DNA of 64,000 nucleotides from Mesorhizobium_B sp035998495 (GCA_035998495.1 DASYHP010000024.1:239651-303650), one strand, 5' to 3'; shown: positions 22,794-32,414, counted from the first letter of the stretch. The notes: generated from the letters alone by a model not told the origin. Translations and numbers: made by a program.

Positions 22794-24302
22794 TCAGGTC
22801 TCCTCGACGAACACCTCCTCGCGCTTCTTGCGGACGGCGGGCAGGAGGACAACCACCAGGATCAGCACGGCGAGGATCAGGAGCACGGCGCTGATCGGAC
22901 GTTCCAGGAACACCATCGGGTCGCCGCGGAAGCGGATCATGGCGCGGCGCAGGTTTTCTTCGAGCAGCGGCCCGAGCACGAAGCCGAGCAGCAGCGGCGC
23001 GGGCTCGCAGCGCAGCTTGACCAGCACATAGCCGAGCAGGCCGAAACCGGCGACGACGAACAGGTGGTAGGGGTTGGAGGCCACGCTGTACACGCCGATC
23101 GAGCTGAACGCCATGATGATGGGGAAGAGGATGGTGTAGGGCACCGTGAGAAGCCTCACCCACAACCCGATCAGCGGCAGGTTGAGGATGACCAGCATCA
23201 GGTTGCCGATCCACATGGAGGCGATGATGCCCCAGAACAGCGCCGGCTGCTCGACGATGACCCTGGGGCCCGGCACCACGCCCTGGATGATCATCGCCCC
23301 GATCATCAGCGCCATCACGGGATTGGCGGGGATGCCGAGCGTGAGCAGCGGGATGAAGGAGGTTTGCGCGCCGGCATTGTTGGCGGATTCGGGACCGGCC
23401 ACGCCTTCGATGGCGCCGCGACCGAACTCTTCCGGCCGGTCGGAAACCTTCTTCTCGACGGCGTAGGAGGCGAAGGAGGCGAGGATCGCGCCATTGCCGG
23501 GCAGCACGCCGAGGGCGGAGCCGAGCGCCGTGCCCCGGAGCACCGGCCCGACCATGCGCCGGAAATCCTCGCGCGTGGGGAACAGGCTCGACACCTGGCG
23601 GGTCAGCGCGGTGCGGGTCTGCTCGTTCTCCAGGTTGCGCACGATCTCGGCGATGCCGAACACGCCCACGGCGACCGCCACGAAATTCAGCCCGTCGGAA
23701 AGCTCGCGGATGCCGAGCGTGAAACGCGGCGTGCCTTCGATGATGTCGGCGCCGACGAGGCCGAAAAGCAGCCCCAGCACCACCATGGCGAGCGCCTTGA
23801 CGACCGAGCCGTGGGCCAGCGCGATGGAGGAGACGAGGCCCACCACCATCAGCGAGAAATATTCCGGCGCGCTGAATTGGAGGGCGATGGCCGTGAGCGG
23901 CGGCGCGAAAAGCGCGACCAGGAAGGTGGAGACGGTGCCCGCGAAGAAGGAGCCGATCGCCGCGGTGGCGAGGGCTGCGCCCGCGCGGCCCTGGCGGGCC
24001 ATCTGGTAGCCGTCGAGCGCGGTGACGGCCGAGGATGACTCGCCGGGAAGGTTGATGAGGATGGCCGTGGTCGAGCCGCCATATTGCGCGCCGTAATAGA
24101 TGCCGGCCAGCATGATGAGCGACGAGGCGGGGTCGCCGATGCCGAAGGTGATGGGCAGCAGCATGGCGATGGTGGCGGTCGCGCCGATGCCGGGCAGCAC
24201 GCCGATCAGCGTGCCGAGCAAGACGCCGATCAAGCAGAAGCCCAGGTTCGCGAGCGTGGAGGCCGTGGAGAAGCCGAGCGCGAGATTGCTGAAGAGGTCC
24301 AT
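22794..24302 (-). CDS. tctA: tripartite tricarboxylate transporter, large permease (TctA)
   Basis: 502 residues with about 12 hydrophobic segments. The family signature GVLPGIGATATIAMLLPITF is near the N-terminus, with GIYYGAQYGGSTTAILINLP and a second repeat GVLPGNGAILASFASYAV followed by GPESANNAGAQTSFIPLL. TctA is the large membrane subunit of the TTT carboxylate importer. Start ATG at 24302 (MDLFSNLALG). Two bases separate it from the upstream tctB stop. Confidence 0.95.
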   Translation of the reverse strand: MDLFSNLALGFSTASTLANLGFCLIGVLLGTLIGVLPGIGATATIAMLLPITFGIGDPASSLIMLAGIYYGAQYGGSTTAILINLPGESSSAVTALDGYQMARQGRAGAALATAAIGSFFAGTVSTFLVALFAPPLTAIALQFSAPEYFSLMVVGLVSSIALAHGSVVKALAMVVLGLLFGLVGADIIEGTPRFTLGIRELSDGLNFVAVAVGVFGIAEIVRNLENEQTRTALTRQVSSLFPTREDFRRMVGPVLRGTALGSALGVLPGNGAILASFASYAVEKKVSDRPEEFGRGAIEGVAGPESANNAGAQTSFIPLLTLGIPANPVMALMIGAMIIQGVVPGPRVIVEQPALFWGIIASMWIGNLMLVILNLPLIGLWVRLLTVPYTILFPIIMAFSSIGVYSVASNPYHLFVVAGFGLLGYVLVKLRCEPAPLLLGFVLGPLLEENLRRAMIRFRGDPMVFLERPISAVLLILAVLILVVVLLPAVRKKREEVFVEET

Positions 24303-24304
24303 GC

Positions 24305-24787
24305 TCAGAACGGCGGCGCGAAGGGCAGCCACGGCCCGAAGCGGGCGAAGGGCAGGCCGAGGGCATAGGAGAAGACCGCCGTCGCGAACACGGTGATGGC
24401 GAGCGCGACGACGAGCGCGAGCGGCAGCGTCATGCGGCGCGAGGCGAAGGCGGCGATGGTCGCCGTGAAGAACAAGGCGGGCACGAAGCCCAGGCCGCGC
24501 ACGGTGAGGCCGAAGAAGACGGGCGCGGCGAGGATGAAGAAAAGCCCGCGCCAGGCGATCGGGCCGACCGGCTCATGTTCCTCGCGAAACGACTGGAACA
24601 GGATGATGGCGCCCAGCAGGATCAGGATGCCCGAAAGCACAAGTGGGAAATAGCCCGGCCCCATGCGGAAGGCGGTGCCGATCTCGAGGCCGAGCGACTG
24701 GACGCCGAAGAACAGGCCGAAGGCGATGAAGATCAGCCCGCAGAGCAGGTTGGCGCGGTCGGGGGCGGGGCGAGAGGGGGTGGTCAT
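24305..24787 (-). CDS. tctB: tripartite tricarboxylate transporter, small permease (TctB)
   Basis: 160 residues with four hydrophobic helices (GLIFIAFGLFFGVQSL, YFPLVLSGILILLGAIILF, LFFILAAPVFFGLTVRGLGF, LALVVALAITVFATAVFSYA). The GTAFRMGPGYFP motif after the first helix is diagnostic of TctB. Located between tctC and tctA, as usual for this transporter. Confidence 0.93.
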   Translation of the reverse strand: MTTPSRPAPDRANLLCGLIFIAFGLFFGVQSLGLEIGTAFRMGPGYFPLVLSGILILLGAIILFQSFREEHEPVGPIAWRGLFFILAAPVFFGLTVRGLGFVPALFFTATIAAFASRRMTLPLALVVALAITVFATAVFSYALGLPFARFGPWLPFAPPF

Positions 24788-24803
24788 GGAAGACGTTTGC
24801 GCT

Positions 24804-24930
24804 GCCCCTCATCCGCCCCTTCGGGGCACCTTCTCCCCGCAGGCGGGGAGAAGGGAAAAGCGGCAATGTTGCGGCCAGCCTTCCTCTCCCCGTCTACGGG
24901 GAGAGGATGCCGATGGGCAGGTGAGGGGCT
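24804..24930. repeat. intergenic palindromic repeat between tctC and tctB
   Basis: Two hairpins, 24829-24854 (CCTTCTCCCCGC/GCGGGGAGAAGG) and 24883-24906 (CCTCTCCCCGT-ct-ACGGGGAGAGG). They are flanked by CCCCTCATCC at the left and GGTGAGGGG at the right, like the elements at 4.3-5.0 kb and 28 kb. It lies inside the tctC-tctB intergenic gap and may attenuate tctBA relative to tctC. Confidence 0.65.
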
Positions 24931-24961
24931 GCGCCACGCTCGTGGTTGAGGTGCGTCTATC

Positions 24962-25933
24962 TCAGTCCGCGTATTGCCCGGCCGCCTCGATGATCGGCTT
25001 CCAGCGGGTGATCTCGCTTTCGAGCTTCGCCTTGAGCGCGGCGGGCGTGGCCTGGTCCTGGGGCACGGGCGTGGTGCCGAGCTCGGCGAAGCGGGCTTTC
25101 ACGTTCTGGTCCGCCAGCGCCTTCTGCAGCGACTGCGACAGGCGGTCGATGGCTTCGGGCGGCGTGCCCTTGGGCGCGTAGATGCCATGCCACACGCTCA
25201 CCTCCATGCCGGGCAGGCCGGCTTCGGTGGTGGTCGGCAGGTCGGGCAGGATTTCCAGACGCTCGGGCGTGGTCACGGCATAGGCCTTGATCGTGTCGCC
25301 CTGGATCTGCGTCGCCGTGTTGGTGGTCTGGTCGCACATGATGTCCACATTGCCGCCGAGCAGGTCGGTCATGGCCGGGCCGGTGCCCTTGTAAGGGACG
25401 GTGACGAGCTGCGTGCCGATCGCGTTCATGAACAGCATGCCGCAGAGGTGCGAGGCCGCGCCGATGCCGGCATTCGCCACCGTGACCGCATCCGGGTTGC
25501 CCTTCACGTAATCAACCATCGCCTTGAGGTCGGCCGGCTCCAGATCCTTGCGCGCGACGATCGTCATCGGCACTTCGGTGACGAGGCCGACATAGTCGAA
25601 GGCGTTCAGCGTCTCGTAGGGAAGCTGGCGGTAGAGCGTGTCCGAGGTCGCCATGCCGATATGGTGCAGGAGAATGGTGTGGCCGTCGGGCTCCGCTTCG
25701 GCCACGCGCGCCGCGCCCAGCGTGCCGCCCGCGCCGCCGACATTCTCCACGATGACCTGCTGGCCCAGATCCTTCGACATGGCCTCCGCCACGAGCCGCG
25801 CCACCGTGTCGGTCGGGCCGCCGGCGGAGAAGGGCACGACCATGGTGATGGTGCGGTCAGGATAGGCCTGCGCCCAGGCGCTGGCGGAAAAGGCGAGAAC
25901 GGCCGCGGTCGCGGCTGCAAGCAGCTTCTTCAA
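24962..25933 (-). CDS. tctC: tripartite tricarboxylate transporter, periplasmic binding protein (TctC/Bug)
   Basis: 323 residues. TTG start at 25933 with GGAGGA six bases upstream gives a clean signal peptide (KKLLAAATAAVLAFSASAWA, cleavage after AQA). The mature part starts YPDRTITMVVPFSAGGPTD, the Bug-family signature, followed by VENVGGAGGTLGA and VPYKGTGPAMTDLLGGNVD. Binds a carboxylate in the periplasm and hands it to TctAB. Ligand not deducible. Confidence 0.94.
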   Translation of the reverse strand: MKKLLAAATAAVLAFSASAWAQAYPDRTITMVVPFSAGGPTDTVARLVAEAMSKDLGQQVIVENVGGAGGTLGAARVAEAEPDGHTILLHHIGMATSDTLYRQLPYETLNAFDYVGLVTEVPMTIVARKDLEPADLKAMVDYVKGNPDAVTVANAGIGAASHLCGMLFMNAIGTQLVTVPYKGTGPAMTDLLGGNVDIMCDQTTNTATQIQGDTIKAYAVTTPERLEILPDLPTTTEAGLPGMEVSVWHGIYAPKGTPPEAIDRLSQSLQKALADQNVKARFAELGTTPVPQDQATPAALKAKLESEITRWKPIIEAAGQYAD

Positions 25934-26139
25934 TGAACTTCCTCCCGAAGTTGGCCAGGATGGCCGCGCCGGCATTGTGTCTTGAGCCGGCTCTGGTTGA
26001 GCATCGGTAGCGACGGACCGGGCAGTGTCAACCCAGGATCGATCCGTCGCTGAAGCATAAGGATGAGGCAGCAGGCCTCCTGGTCAAGGTGGGGGCGGCA
26101 CGGCTAAAAAGCCTTGAGCAAGAACAAGGGGGAGCGATC

Positions 26140-27942
26140 GTGCCTCATTCAACCGTCCTGCGGCCGTTCGCCGAGGCCGCGACGACGCTGGTGGACGTGG
26201 CGATGGGGCGGCGGCCCGCCGATCTCGTGGTGCGGGGCGGGCGCTGGGTCAACGTGCATTCGGGCGAGATCATCCCCGGCACGGACCTGGCCGTGGCCGA
26301 GGGCCGCTTCACCTTCTGCGGCCCTGACGCGAGCCATGCGATCGGGCCGGACACGCGCGTGGTGGAGGCGAACGGGCGCTACCTCGTGCCGGGCCTGATC
26401 GACGGGCACATGCATGTGGAAAGCGGCATGGTGACGGTCACGGAGTTCTGCCGCGCGGTGATCCCGCACGGCACGACCACCATGTTCATCGACCCGCACG
26501 AGATCGCCAACGTCCTGGGCTTGCCCGGCGTGCGGCTGATGCACGACGAAGCAATGGCGCAAGCCATCAACGTGTTCGTGCAGATGCCGTCCTGCGTGCC
26601 CTCCGCGCCGGGACTGGAGCATGCGGGCGCGCAACTCGGCGCGGCCGAGATTTCCGAGGCGCTGGGCTGGCCCAACATCGTGGGGCTCGGCGAGGTCATG
26701 AACTTTCCCGGCGTGGCGGCGAACGACCCGGTGATGGCGGGTGCCATCGCCGCAGCCGTGAGGGCGAGCAAGGTTGTGGGCGGGCACTATGCCTCGCCGG
26801 ACCTCGGCCGCGCCTTCCACGGCTATGTGGCGGGCGGCGCAGAGGACGACCACGAGGGCACGCGCGCGGAAGACGCGCTGGCGCGCGTGCGGCAAGGCAT
26901 GCGGGCCATGCTGAGGCTCGGCTCCGCCTGGTACGACGTGGCCGCCCAGGTGAAGGCGGTGACCGAGGGCGGGGTCGACCCGCGCAACTTCATCCTCTGC
27001 ACGGACGACAGCCACTCGGGCACGCTGGTGCGCGACGGGCATATGGACCGCGTGGTGCGGCACGCCATCGCGCAAGGTTTGAGGCCCGTCACCGCGATCC
27101 AGATGGCGACGCTCAACACCGCCCAGCATTTTCGCATGGAGCGCGAGCTGGGCTCGATCGCGCCGGGGCGGCGGGCGGACATCCTGCTGGTCTCCGACCT
27201 GCCCAACCTCGTCATCGACCAGGTCTTTGCGCGCGGGGTGGAACTGGCGGCCGGCGGGCGGCTCACCGCGGAGATCGCGCCTTTCGCCTATCCCGAGGAA
27301 GCGCGGCGGACGGTGCGGCTTGGCAAGCGCCTTGCGGCCGGGGATTTCTCCGTGGCCGCGCCGGAGGGGGCGAACCGCCTCACGGCGCGGGTGATCGGCG
27401 TGATCGAGAACCAAGCGCCCACCCGCGCGCTGGAGCTGGAGCTGCCGGTGCAGGACGGGCTCGTGGAGGGTGATCCCTCGCTGGACGTTTGCCACATCGC
27501 GCTGGTCGAGCGGCACCGCGGCACGGGCGGCGTGACCAACGGCTTCGTCTCGGGCTTCGGCTATTCGGAGCCTTGCGCGCTGGCCTCAACGGTCGCGCAT
27601 GACTCGCACCACATGATCGTGGTGGGCACGGATCGCGCCGACATGGCGCTGGCCGCCAACACGCTCGGGGAGGTCGGCGGCGGCGTCGCGCTGGTCTCGC
27701 GCGGAAAAGTGCTGGCGCTGATCGAGATGCCGATCGCGGGGCTGATGTCGGACGAGCGGGCGGAGGCCGTGGCCGCCAAGGCGGATAGGCTGACGGACGC
27801 CATGCGGCAAATGGGCTGCACGCTCAACAACGCCGTCATGCAGCACTCGCTGCTCGCGCTGGTGGTGATCCCGGAACTGAGGATTTCCGACATCGGGCTG
27901 GTGGATGTAAGGCGATTTGAGAAAGTGGAGCTGTTTGTTTGA
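26140..27942 (+). CDS. ade: adenine deaminase
   Basis: 600 residues. Amidohydrolase converting adenine to hypoxanthine. Metal-site motif LVPGLIDGHMHVESGMV, then FIDPHEIANVLG, GGHYASPDL, LCTDDSHSGTLVRDGHMD and C-terminal NGFVSGFGY with AHDSHHMIVVG, all typical of Ade. GTG start at 26140 with GGGGGAG six bases before; an upstream in-frame ATG at 26089 would add 17 unlikely residues. It is divergent from tctC. Some Ade paralogues act on other purines. Confidence 0.93.
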   Translation: MPHSTVLRPFAEAATTLVDVAMGRRPADLVVRGGRWVNVHSGEIIPGTDLAVAEGRFTFCGPDASHAIGPDTRVVEANGRYLVPGLIDGHMHVESGMVTVTEFCRAVIPHGTTTMFIDPHEIANVLGLPGVRLMHDEAMAQAINVFVQMPSCVPSAPGLEHAGAQLGAAEISEALGWPNIVGLGEVMNFPGVAANDPVMAGAIAAAVRASKVVGGHYASPDLGRAFHGYVAGGAEDDHEGTRAEDALARVRQGMRAMLRLGSAWYDVAAQVKAVTEGGVDPRNFILCTDDSHSGTLVRDGHMDRVVRHAIAQGLRPVTAIQMATLNTAQHFRMERELGSIAPGRRADILLVSDLPNLVIDQVFARGVELAAGGRLTAEIAPFAYPEEARRTVRLGKRLAAGDFSVAAPEGANRLTARVIGVIENQAPTRALELELPVQDGLVEGDPSLDVCHIALVERHRGTGGVTNGFVSGFGYSEPCALASTVAHDSHHMIVVGTDRADMALAANTLGEVGGGVALVSRGKVLALIEMPIAGLMSDERAEAVAAKADRLTDAMRQMGCTLNNAVMQHSLLALVVIPELRISDIGLVDVRRFEKVELFV

Positions 27943-28001
27943 GGCTGGGGCAGGGCCGGTCGTTAGGCTAGAACAACTTTTGGGCCGCCGACGAGGCGCC
28001 G

Positions 28002-28131
28002 ACACCCCTCACCGTCGCGGCTTCGCCGCGCCACCTCTCCTGTTGGGGAGAGGAGCCGCGACCGTGACGCTCGCGCCAGTTCTTCTCCCCAGCAGGGAGA
28101 AGGTGGCCGCAAAGCGGCCGGATGAGGGGCC
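28002..28131. repeat. intergenic palindromic repeat downstream of ade
   Basis: Three hairpins in 130 bases: CGCGGCttcGCCGCG (28016-28030), CTCTCCtgttGGGGAGAG (28035-28053) and CTTCTCCCcagcaGGGAGAAG (28082-28103). The ends are CACCCCTCACC and GGATGAGGGG, again inverted complements. It separates the convergent ade and M24-like genes and may act as a transcription block. Confidence 0.65.
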
Positions 28132-28178
28132 GGCTCAGAGGTTCGCTGCCCGCTGAAACGGCGGGCCGACAGAACGGA

Positions 28179-29582
28179 TCACCGCCCTTCCACTCTCATC
28201 GCCATATCCCGCGCGAGCCAAAAGGGCGGCAGGAAGGCGGAGATGTTCGAGAAGGGCAGCACTTCGGGCTTGAGGCGGAGGCCGACCTCGTCGGCCATGA
28301 AGGCGCGGCGGGCTTCGATGCGAGCCCAGGCTTCCGGGTAGCTGGACGCGAACGCCTCGCGCAACGCCTGGTCGGCGATGGCGATGCCATCCTCGATGTT
28401 GCTCGTGAAGTATTCCGTGCCCGTGGCCGGGATGATGTCCACCTGCAGCGCCATGCCGGAGCGGATCGGCACGGCCGAGCCCTTTTCCACGGGCGAATGC
28501 ATCCACTCGTCCACGCCGATCAGGTGGCCGGGGTTCAAGCCGACGCCGAAGAATGGGTCGCCGATGCGGTTGTGGACCGCCTGCCATAGCGCGCCGCCCG
28601 TCGTGCCGATGCCGACCGTCTCCAGCCAGTCCACCGCGGCGGAGAAGTAAGGAGCGACAAGCTTCTCCACATAGTCCTGGATCTCGGACGGGAGCTCCTT
28701 GGCGTCTTCCACCAGAAACCCAGCGCGGGCGTTCAGCGCACCGTGGACGCCATAGGCGGTGGTGATCGCGTCGCCGCGGCGGATCACGTCGAGGCTCGGC
28801 GAGGGCAGGCCGTATCTGGCGCGGCGGCCGGCCGACAGCATGGGATGGGCGCTTTGCGGCAGGCCGTTCATGCCGATCAGCCGGGCGGCCTGAAGCTCCG
28901 TCATGCCCGGTTCGATGCCGGCAAGCACGTTGCGCACGCCTTGCGAGGTGAAGGTGGCGGAGAACTCCATCAACGCGAGCTGGTCCACGTCGAGCGTGGC
29001 GCGCAGCCCGTCGGCGGGGCTCATCAGGAGATCGGCGGCGTTGACCACCGCGCCGCCCGCGCCGACGAGCGCCCGGAGCGCGTCGGCGATGAAGGCGGGG
29101 AGGTCGAGCGCCGTCTCGTCAAGGCCGGGGTCGTGCCGGGTGACGGGCTTCCAGCCGATCGCGCCGACCCGCTGGCCGGAAGTGATGCCCGATTCGGAGA
29201 GGATCTCGGAAAGGGCGGGCGAGCGGCTGCGATCCTGGCCGGGCAGGCTGAAGGTTTGATAGAGCACACGCTCATACGGCCCGTCGCAGAGCTCGGCATA
29301 GCCCCAGCCCTCGTTGCCGATCAGGAGGCGCGGCGTGCGGTCGGCAACGACGATCAGCAGCGCTTCCTCGAAGCGCGGATCGTAGCCCGAGAGGAAGGCG
29401 ATGTTGGCCGCGTGCTCGCGGTCGCCATAGACCACGGCCGCGTCGAGCTTCTCGGCGCGCAGGCGTTCCAGCAGCGCCTCGATCCGGCGCTCGTAGATCG
29501 CGCGGGGGATGACCGGCATCACCGTGGGCTCGCCGAACTCCGGCAGGCGCATTCTCCTGAGCGCGACGCTTTTGACCGGCAT
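28179..29582 (-). CDS. M24 (pita-bread) family protein lacking metal ligands
   Basis: 467 residues: an N-terminal creatinase-like domain (MPVIPRAIYERRIEALLERL, GYDPRFEEALLIVVADRTPR) and a C-terminal pita-bread domain. The conserved His is kept (NPGHLIGVDEW) and the last Glu too (NIEDGIAIA). The two metal Asp of the family fall on Ala (GDAITTAYGVHG and NARAGFLV), and the third site is VDIIP instead of TIEPG. It is therefore unlikely to be a working dinuclear peptidase. Start at 29582 has GGAGGAAG immediately upstream. Divergent from the threonine dehydratase gene. Confidence 0.75.
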   Translation of the reverse strand: MPVKSVALRRMRLPEFGEPTVMPVIPRAIYERRIEALLERLRAEKLDAAVVYGDREHAANIAFLSGYDPRFEEALLIVVADRTPRLLIGNEGWGYAELCDGPYERVLYQTFSLPGQDRSRSPALSEILSESGITSGQRVGAIGWKPVTRHDPGLDETALDLPAFIADALRALVGAGGAVVNAADLLMSPADGLRATLDVDQLALMEFSATFTSQGVRNVLAGIEPGMTELQAARLIGMNGLPQSAHPMLSAGRRARYGLPSPSLDVIRRGDAITTAYGVHGALNARAGFLVEDAKELPSEIQDYVEKLVAPYFSAAVDWLETVGIGTTGGALWQAVHNRIGDPFFGVGLNPGHLIGVDEWMHSPVEKGSAVPIRSGMALQVDIIPATGTEYFTSNIEDGIAIADQALREAFASSYPEAWARIEARRAFMADEVGLRLKPEVLPFSNISAFLPPFWLARDMAMRVEGR

Positions 29583-29672
29583 GGCTTCCTCCATGGTCGA
29601 AAGGGCCGCGTTGGCCTCTCGCGCCGCCTTATGCAATAGGGCCAGGCGGTTGCGAAGCAGGACCAGGCTCCA

Positions 29673-30926
29673 ATGAACGAGAGTTTCGCGAAGCGCGTGC
29701 GGGAAGCGGTGGGCGCGAGCCGCGCGCTGTTCCCGCCCACGCCCTTGCAGGAGAACGCCTATCTCTCGCGCAGATACGGGGCAAAGGTGCTCCTCAAGCG
29801 CGAGGACCTCTCGCCCGTGCGCTCCTACAAGATTCGCGGCGCGCACAACTTCTTCCGAAAGGCGCTGGCGCGGGACGGGGCTGCCAAGAACTTCGTCTGC
29901 GCTTCGGCCGGCAACCACGCGCAGGGCTTCGCCTATGCCTGCCGGCATTTCGGCTGCCGGGGCGTCGTGTTCATGCCCGTGACCACGCCCGGCCAGAAGA
30001 TCGACAAGACGAAGCTGTTCGGGGGCGGGCATGTGGAAATCCGGCTCGTCGGCGACTTCTTCGACGACTGCCTACGCGCGGCGGTGGCGTTCGCCGACGG
30101 CGGGGGCGGGATCATGGTCCCGCCCTTCGACCATCCCGACATCATCGAGGGCCAGGCGGGCGTGGCGCTGGAGATCGCCGAGGCCTTGGGCGAGGATCGT
30201 CTCGACATGCTCGTGCTGCCCGTGGGCGGCGGTGGGCTGTCGGCCGGCGCCGTGGCGCTTCTGGGCGGCGAGAACGAGCCGCGCTTCGTGTTCGTGGAGC
30301 CGGCGGGCGCGCCGAGCCTCCGTCAGGCGCTCGCCGCCGGACAGCGCGTGCGGCTCAACCGCATCGACAATTTCGTGGACGGAGCGGCGGTGGCCGAGAT
30401 CGGTCAGGCGACCTTCGACGTGCTGCAACGCTTCCCCTCGGACAGCGTGCATCTCGTGCCGGAGAACCGCCTCTGCGCCACCATGATCGAGATGTTGAAC
30501 GTGGAGGGCGTGGTGCTGGAGCCCGCCGGCGCGCTCGCCATCGACGCGCTCAAGGATTTTCCGGCCGAGAGCTTGCGCGGCAGAACCGTGGTGCTGGTGG
30601 TCTCCGGCGGCAATTTCGACTTCGAGCGCCTGCCCGACGTGAAGGAGCGCGCGCTTCGCTTCGAGGGACTCAAGAAGTATTTCGTCTTCCGCTTTCCCCA
30701 ACGGCCCGGCGCGCTGCGCGATTTCCTGGAACTTCTCGGCCCCGAGGACGACATCGCCCGCTTCGAGTATCTCAAGAAGTCGGCACGCAACTTCGGCTCG
30801 GTGCTGATCGGCATCGAGACCACGCGACGCGAGAACTTCGATGCGCTGACGGCGCGCTTCGCGGCGGCCAACTGGGCTTATGAGGACATCACGGACAACG
30901 AGACGTTGGCCGAGTTCATCATCTGA
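29673..30926 (+). CDS. ilvA: threonine dehydratase (PLP-dependent), biosynthetic type
   Basis: 417 residues. Deaminates threonine to 2-oxobutanoate, the first step to isoleucine. PLP Lys in VRSYKIRGAHN, ASAGNHAQGFAYA loop, glycine-rich phosphate cradle PVGGGGLSAGAVALLGG. A single ACT-like regulatory region occupies about the last 85 residues (KKYFVFRFPQRPGALRDFLE). That length matches short biosynthetic threonine dehydratases rather than the 510-residue E. coli form. A catabolic role cannot be excluded. Confidence 0.9.
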   Translation: MNESFAKRVREAVGASRALFPPTPLQENAYLSRRYGAKVLLKREDLSPVRSYKIRGAHNFFRKALARDGAAKNFVCASAGNHAQGFAYACRHFGCRGVVFMPVTTPGQKIDKTKLFGGGHVEIRLVGDFFDDCLRAAVAFADGGGGIMVPPFDHPDIIEGQAGVALEIAEALGEDRLDMLVLPVGGGGLSAGAVALLGGENEPRFVFVEPAGAPSLRQALAAGQRVRLNRIDNFVDGAAVAEIGQATFDVLQRFPSDSVHLVPENRLCATMIEMLNVEGVVLEPAGALAIDALKDFPAESLRGRTVVLVVSGGNFDFERLPDVKERALRFEGLKKYFVFRFPQRPGALRDFLELLGPEDDIARFEYLKKSARNFGSVLIGIETTRRENFDALTARFAAANWAYEDITDNETLAEFII

Positions 30927-30936
30927 GGCGGACATC

Positions 30937-31491
30937 GTGACGGCCTATGTAATTCTGTTCCGCGGCGTGGGCGGGGCGACGCAGCTTCCGGTCAAGCCGC
31001 TCAAGGCGGCGCTGGAGGCGGCCGGCTTCAGCCAAGTCGCGACATACATCAACAGCGGAAATGCCGTGCTTTGTTCGGATCTGCCCTGTGAGGAGGTCGT
31101 ATCGCGCGTGGCGGCGAGCTGTGCGGAGACGTTCGGCTTCGGCAAGGCCGTATTCGCGCTGACCGCAGCGGAGTGGGCCGGGCTGATCGCGCGAAACCCG
31201 TTTCCCGACGCCGCGGATGTCGGAAAACTTCTTCACGCGGCGGTGCTGGCGAACGAGCCCGAGCCGGTGAAGGCTGAAGCCCTTGAAGCATTGGCGGAAG
31301 CGGGGGGCGACCGCTTCACGGTGGTGGGCCGGGTTGCCTACCTCCACACGCCGCGCGGGTTCAGCCAGTCGAAACTCGCGGAAAAGTTCGACAAGGCGAT
31401 CGGCGTGCCCAACACCGCGCGCAACTGGAACACGGTGCTGAAGCTCCGCCAACTCGTTGAGCGCGCCGGCGAGGAACAAACGGGCCGGTGA
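30937..31491 (+). CDS. DUF1697 protein
   Basis: 184 residues. Family pattern: YVILFRGVGG (usual YxxLLRGINVG), LKAALEAAGFSQVATYINSG then NAVL, and a C-terminal KFDKAIGVPNTARNWNTVLK with LRQL. Function unknown. GTG start at 30937, ten bases after the threonine dehydratase stop, so probably co-transcribed. The downstream MBL gene overlaps or follows within about 40 bases. Confidence 0.85.
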   Translation: MTAYVILFRGVGGATQLPVKPLKAALEAAGFSQVATYINSGNAVLCSDLPCEEVVSRVAASCAETFGFGKAVFALTAAEWAGLIARNPFPDAADVGKLLHAAVLANEPEPVKAEALEALAEAGGDRFTVVGRVAYLHTPRGFSQSKLAEKFDKAIGVPNTARNWNTVLKLRQLVERAGEEQTGR

Positions 31492-31529
31492 CGCGATTCC
31501 ATTGGCCGAGCTTTCTGGGAGGCGCGGCC

Positions 31530-32414
31530 ATGGTTTTGCAGATCCCCGTGGATCACTCGGCGAAGACGGGAACGATGTCGCAGGGCGGGGCGATCGAGGT
31601 CTTGCCCGATCTCGCCTTTTTCCGGTGCGGCATCGCCAATCTGATTTTCGTCGGCCCGCGCGACGCGGGCGACCGCAACTGGGTCTTGGTGGACGCCGGC
31701 GTGATGGGCTGGGCCGAGCAGATCCGAACGGCGGCCGGCTTTCGCTTCGGCATCGGCGCCCGGCCGACAGCAATCGTGCTCACGCACGGCCATTTCGATC
31801 ATGTGGGCGCGCTGAAGGAACTGGCCGAGGAATGGGACGCGCCGGTTTACGCGCATAGGCTCGAGCACCCCTACCTGAACGGGACCGCTGCTTACCCGCC
31901 TGCGGACCCCTGGGTGGGCGGCGGGCTCGTGGCGCTTCTGTCGAAGGTTTTCCCGCGCGGGCCGGTCGATGTGGGCGAGCGCCTGCACGCCCTGCCTGAA
32001 GACGGCACGGTGCCGGGCCTGGGCGGCTGGCGCTGGATCCACACGCCCGGCCACGCGCCGGGGCATGTGTCGCTGTGGCGCGAGCGCGACCGCACGCTGA
32101 TCGCGGGCGACGCCTTCGTGACCACCGCGCAGGAATCGATCTACGAAGTCTTGACGCAGGAGCCCGAGTTGCATGGGCCGCCGCGCTACTTCACGCCGGA
32201 TTGGCATGCTTCAGGCGTTTCCGTCCAGGTCTTGAGCGCGTTCGAACCGGAAGTGGTCGTGACGGGGCACGGTGAGGCGCTCAGGGGGCCCAAGATGCGG
32301 GCCGCGCTGGAGCGGTTGGCGAAGGAGTTCGACGAGGTGGCGGTGCCCAAGACCGGCGTGTATGTCGAACGCCCCGAGCGGGCGGAGGACGGGAGCGCGT
32401 ATCATCGGGCGTGA
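31530..32414 (+). CDS. metallo-beta-lactamase-fold hydrolase
   Basis: 294 residues. Metal motif HxHxDH is present in VLTHGHFDHVGAL; later ligands are in HTPGHAPGHVSLW and LIAGDAFV, with a C-terminal VVTGHGEAL. Resembles glyoxalase-II-like or general MBL-fold hydrolases. ATG at 31530 with GGGAGG eight bases upstream; a GTG at 31488 overlapping the DUF1697 stop is an alternative start. Substrate not deducible. Confidence 0.87.
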   Translation: MVLQIPVDHSAKTGTMSQGGAIEVLPDLAFFRCGIANLIFVGPRDAGDRNWVLVDAGVMGWAEQIRTAAGFRFGIGARPTAIVLTHGHFDHVGALKELAEEWDAPVYAHRLEHPYLNGTAAYPPADPWVGGGLVALLSKVFPRGPVDVGERLHALPEDGTVPGLGGWRWIHTPGHAPGHVSLWRERDRTLIAGDAFVTTAQESIYEVLTQEPELHGPPRYFTPDWHASGVSVQVLSAFEPEVVVTGHGEALRGPKMRAALERLAKEFDEVAVPKTGVYVERPERAEDGSAYHRA

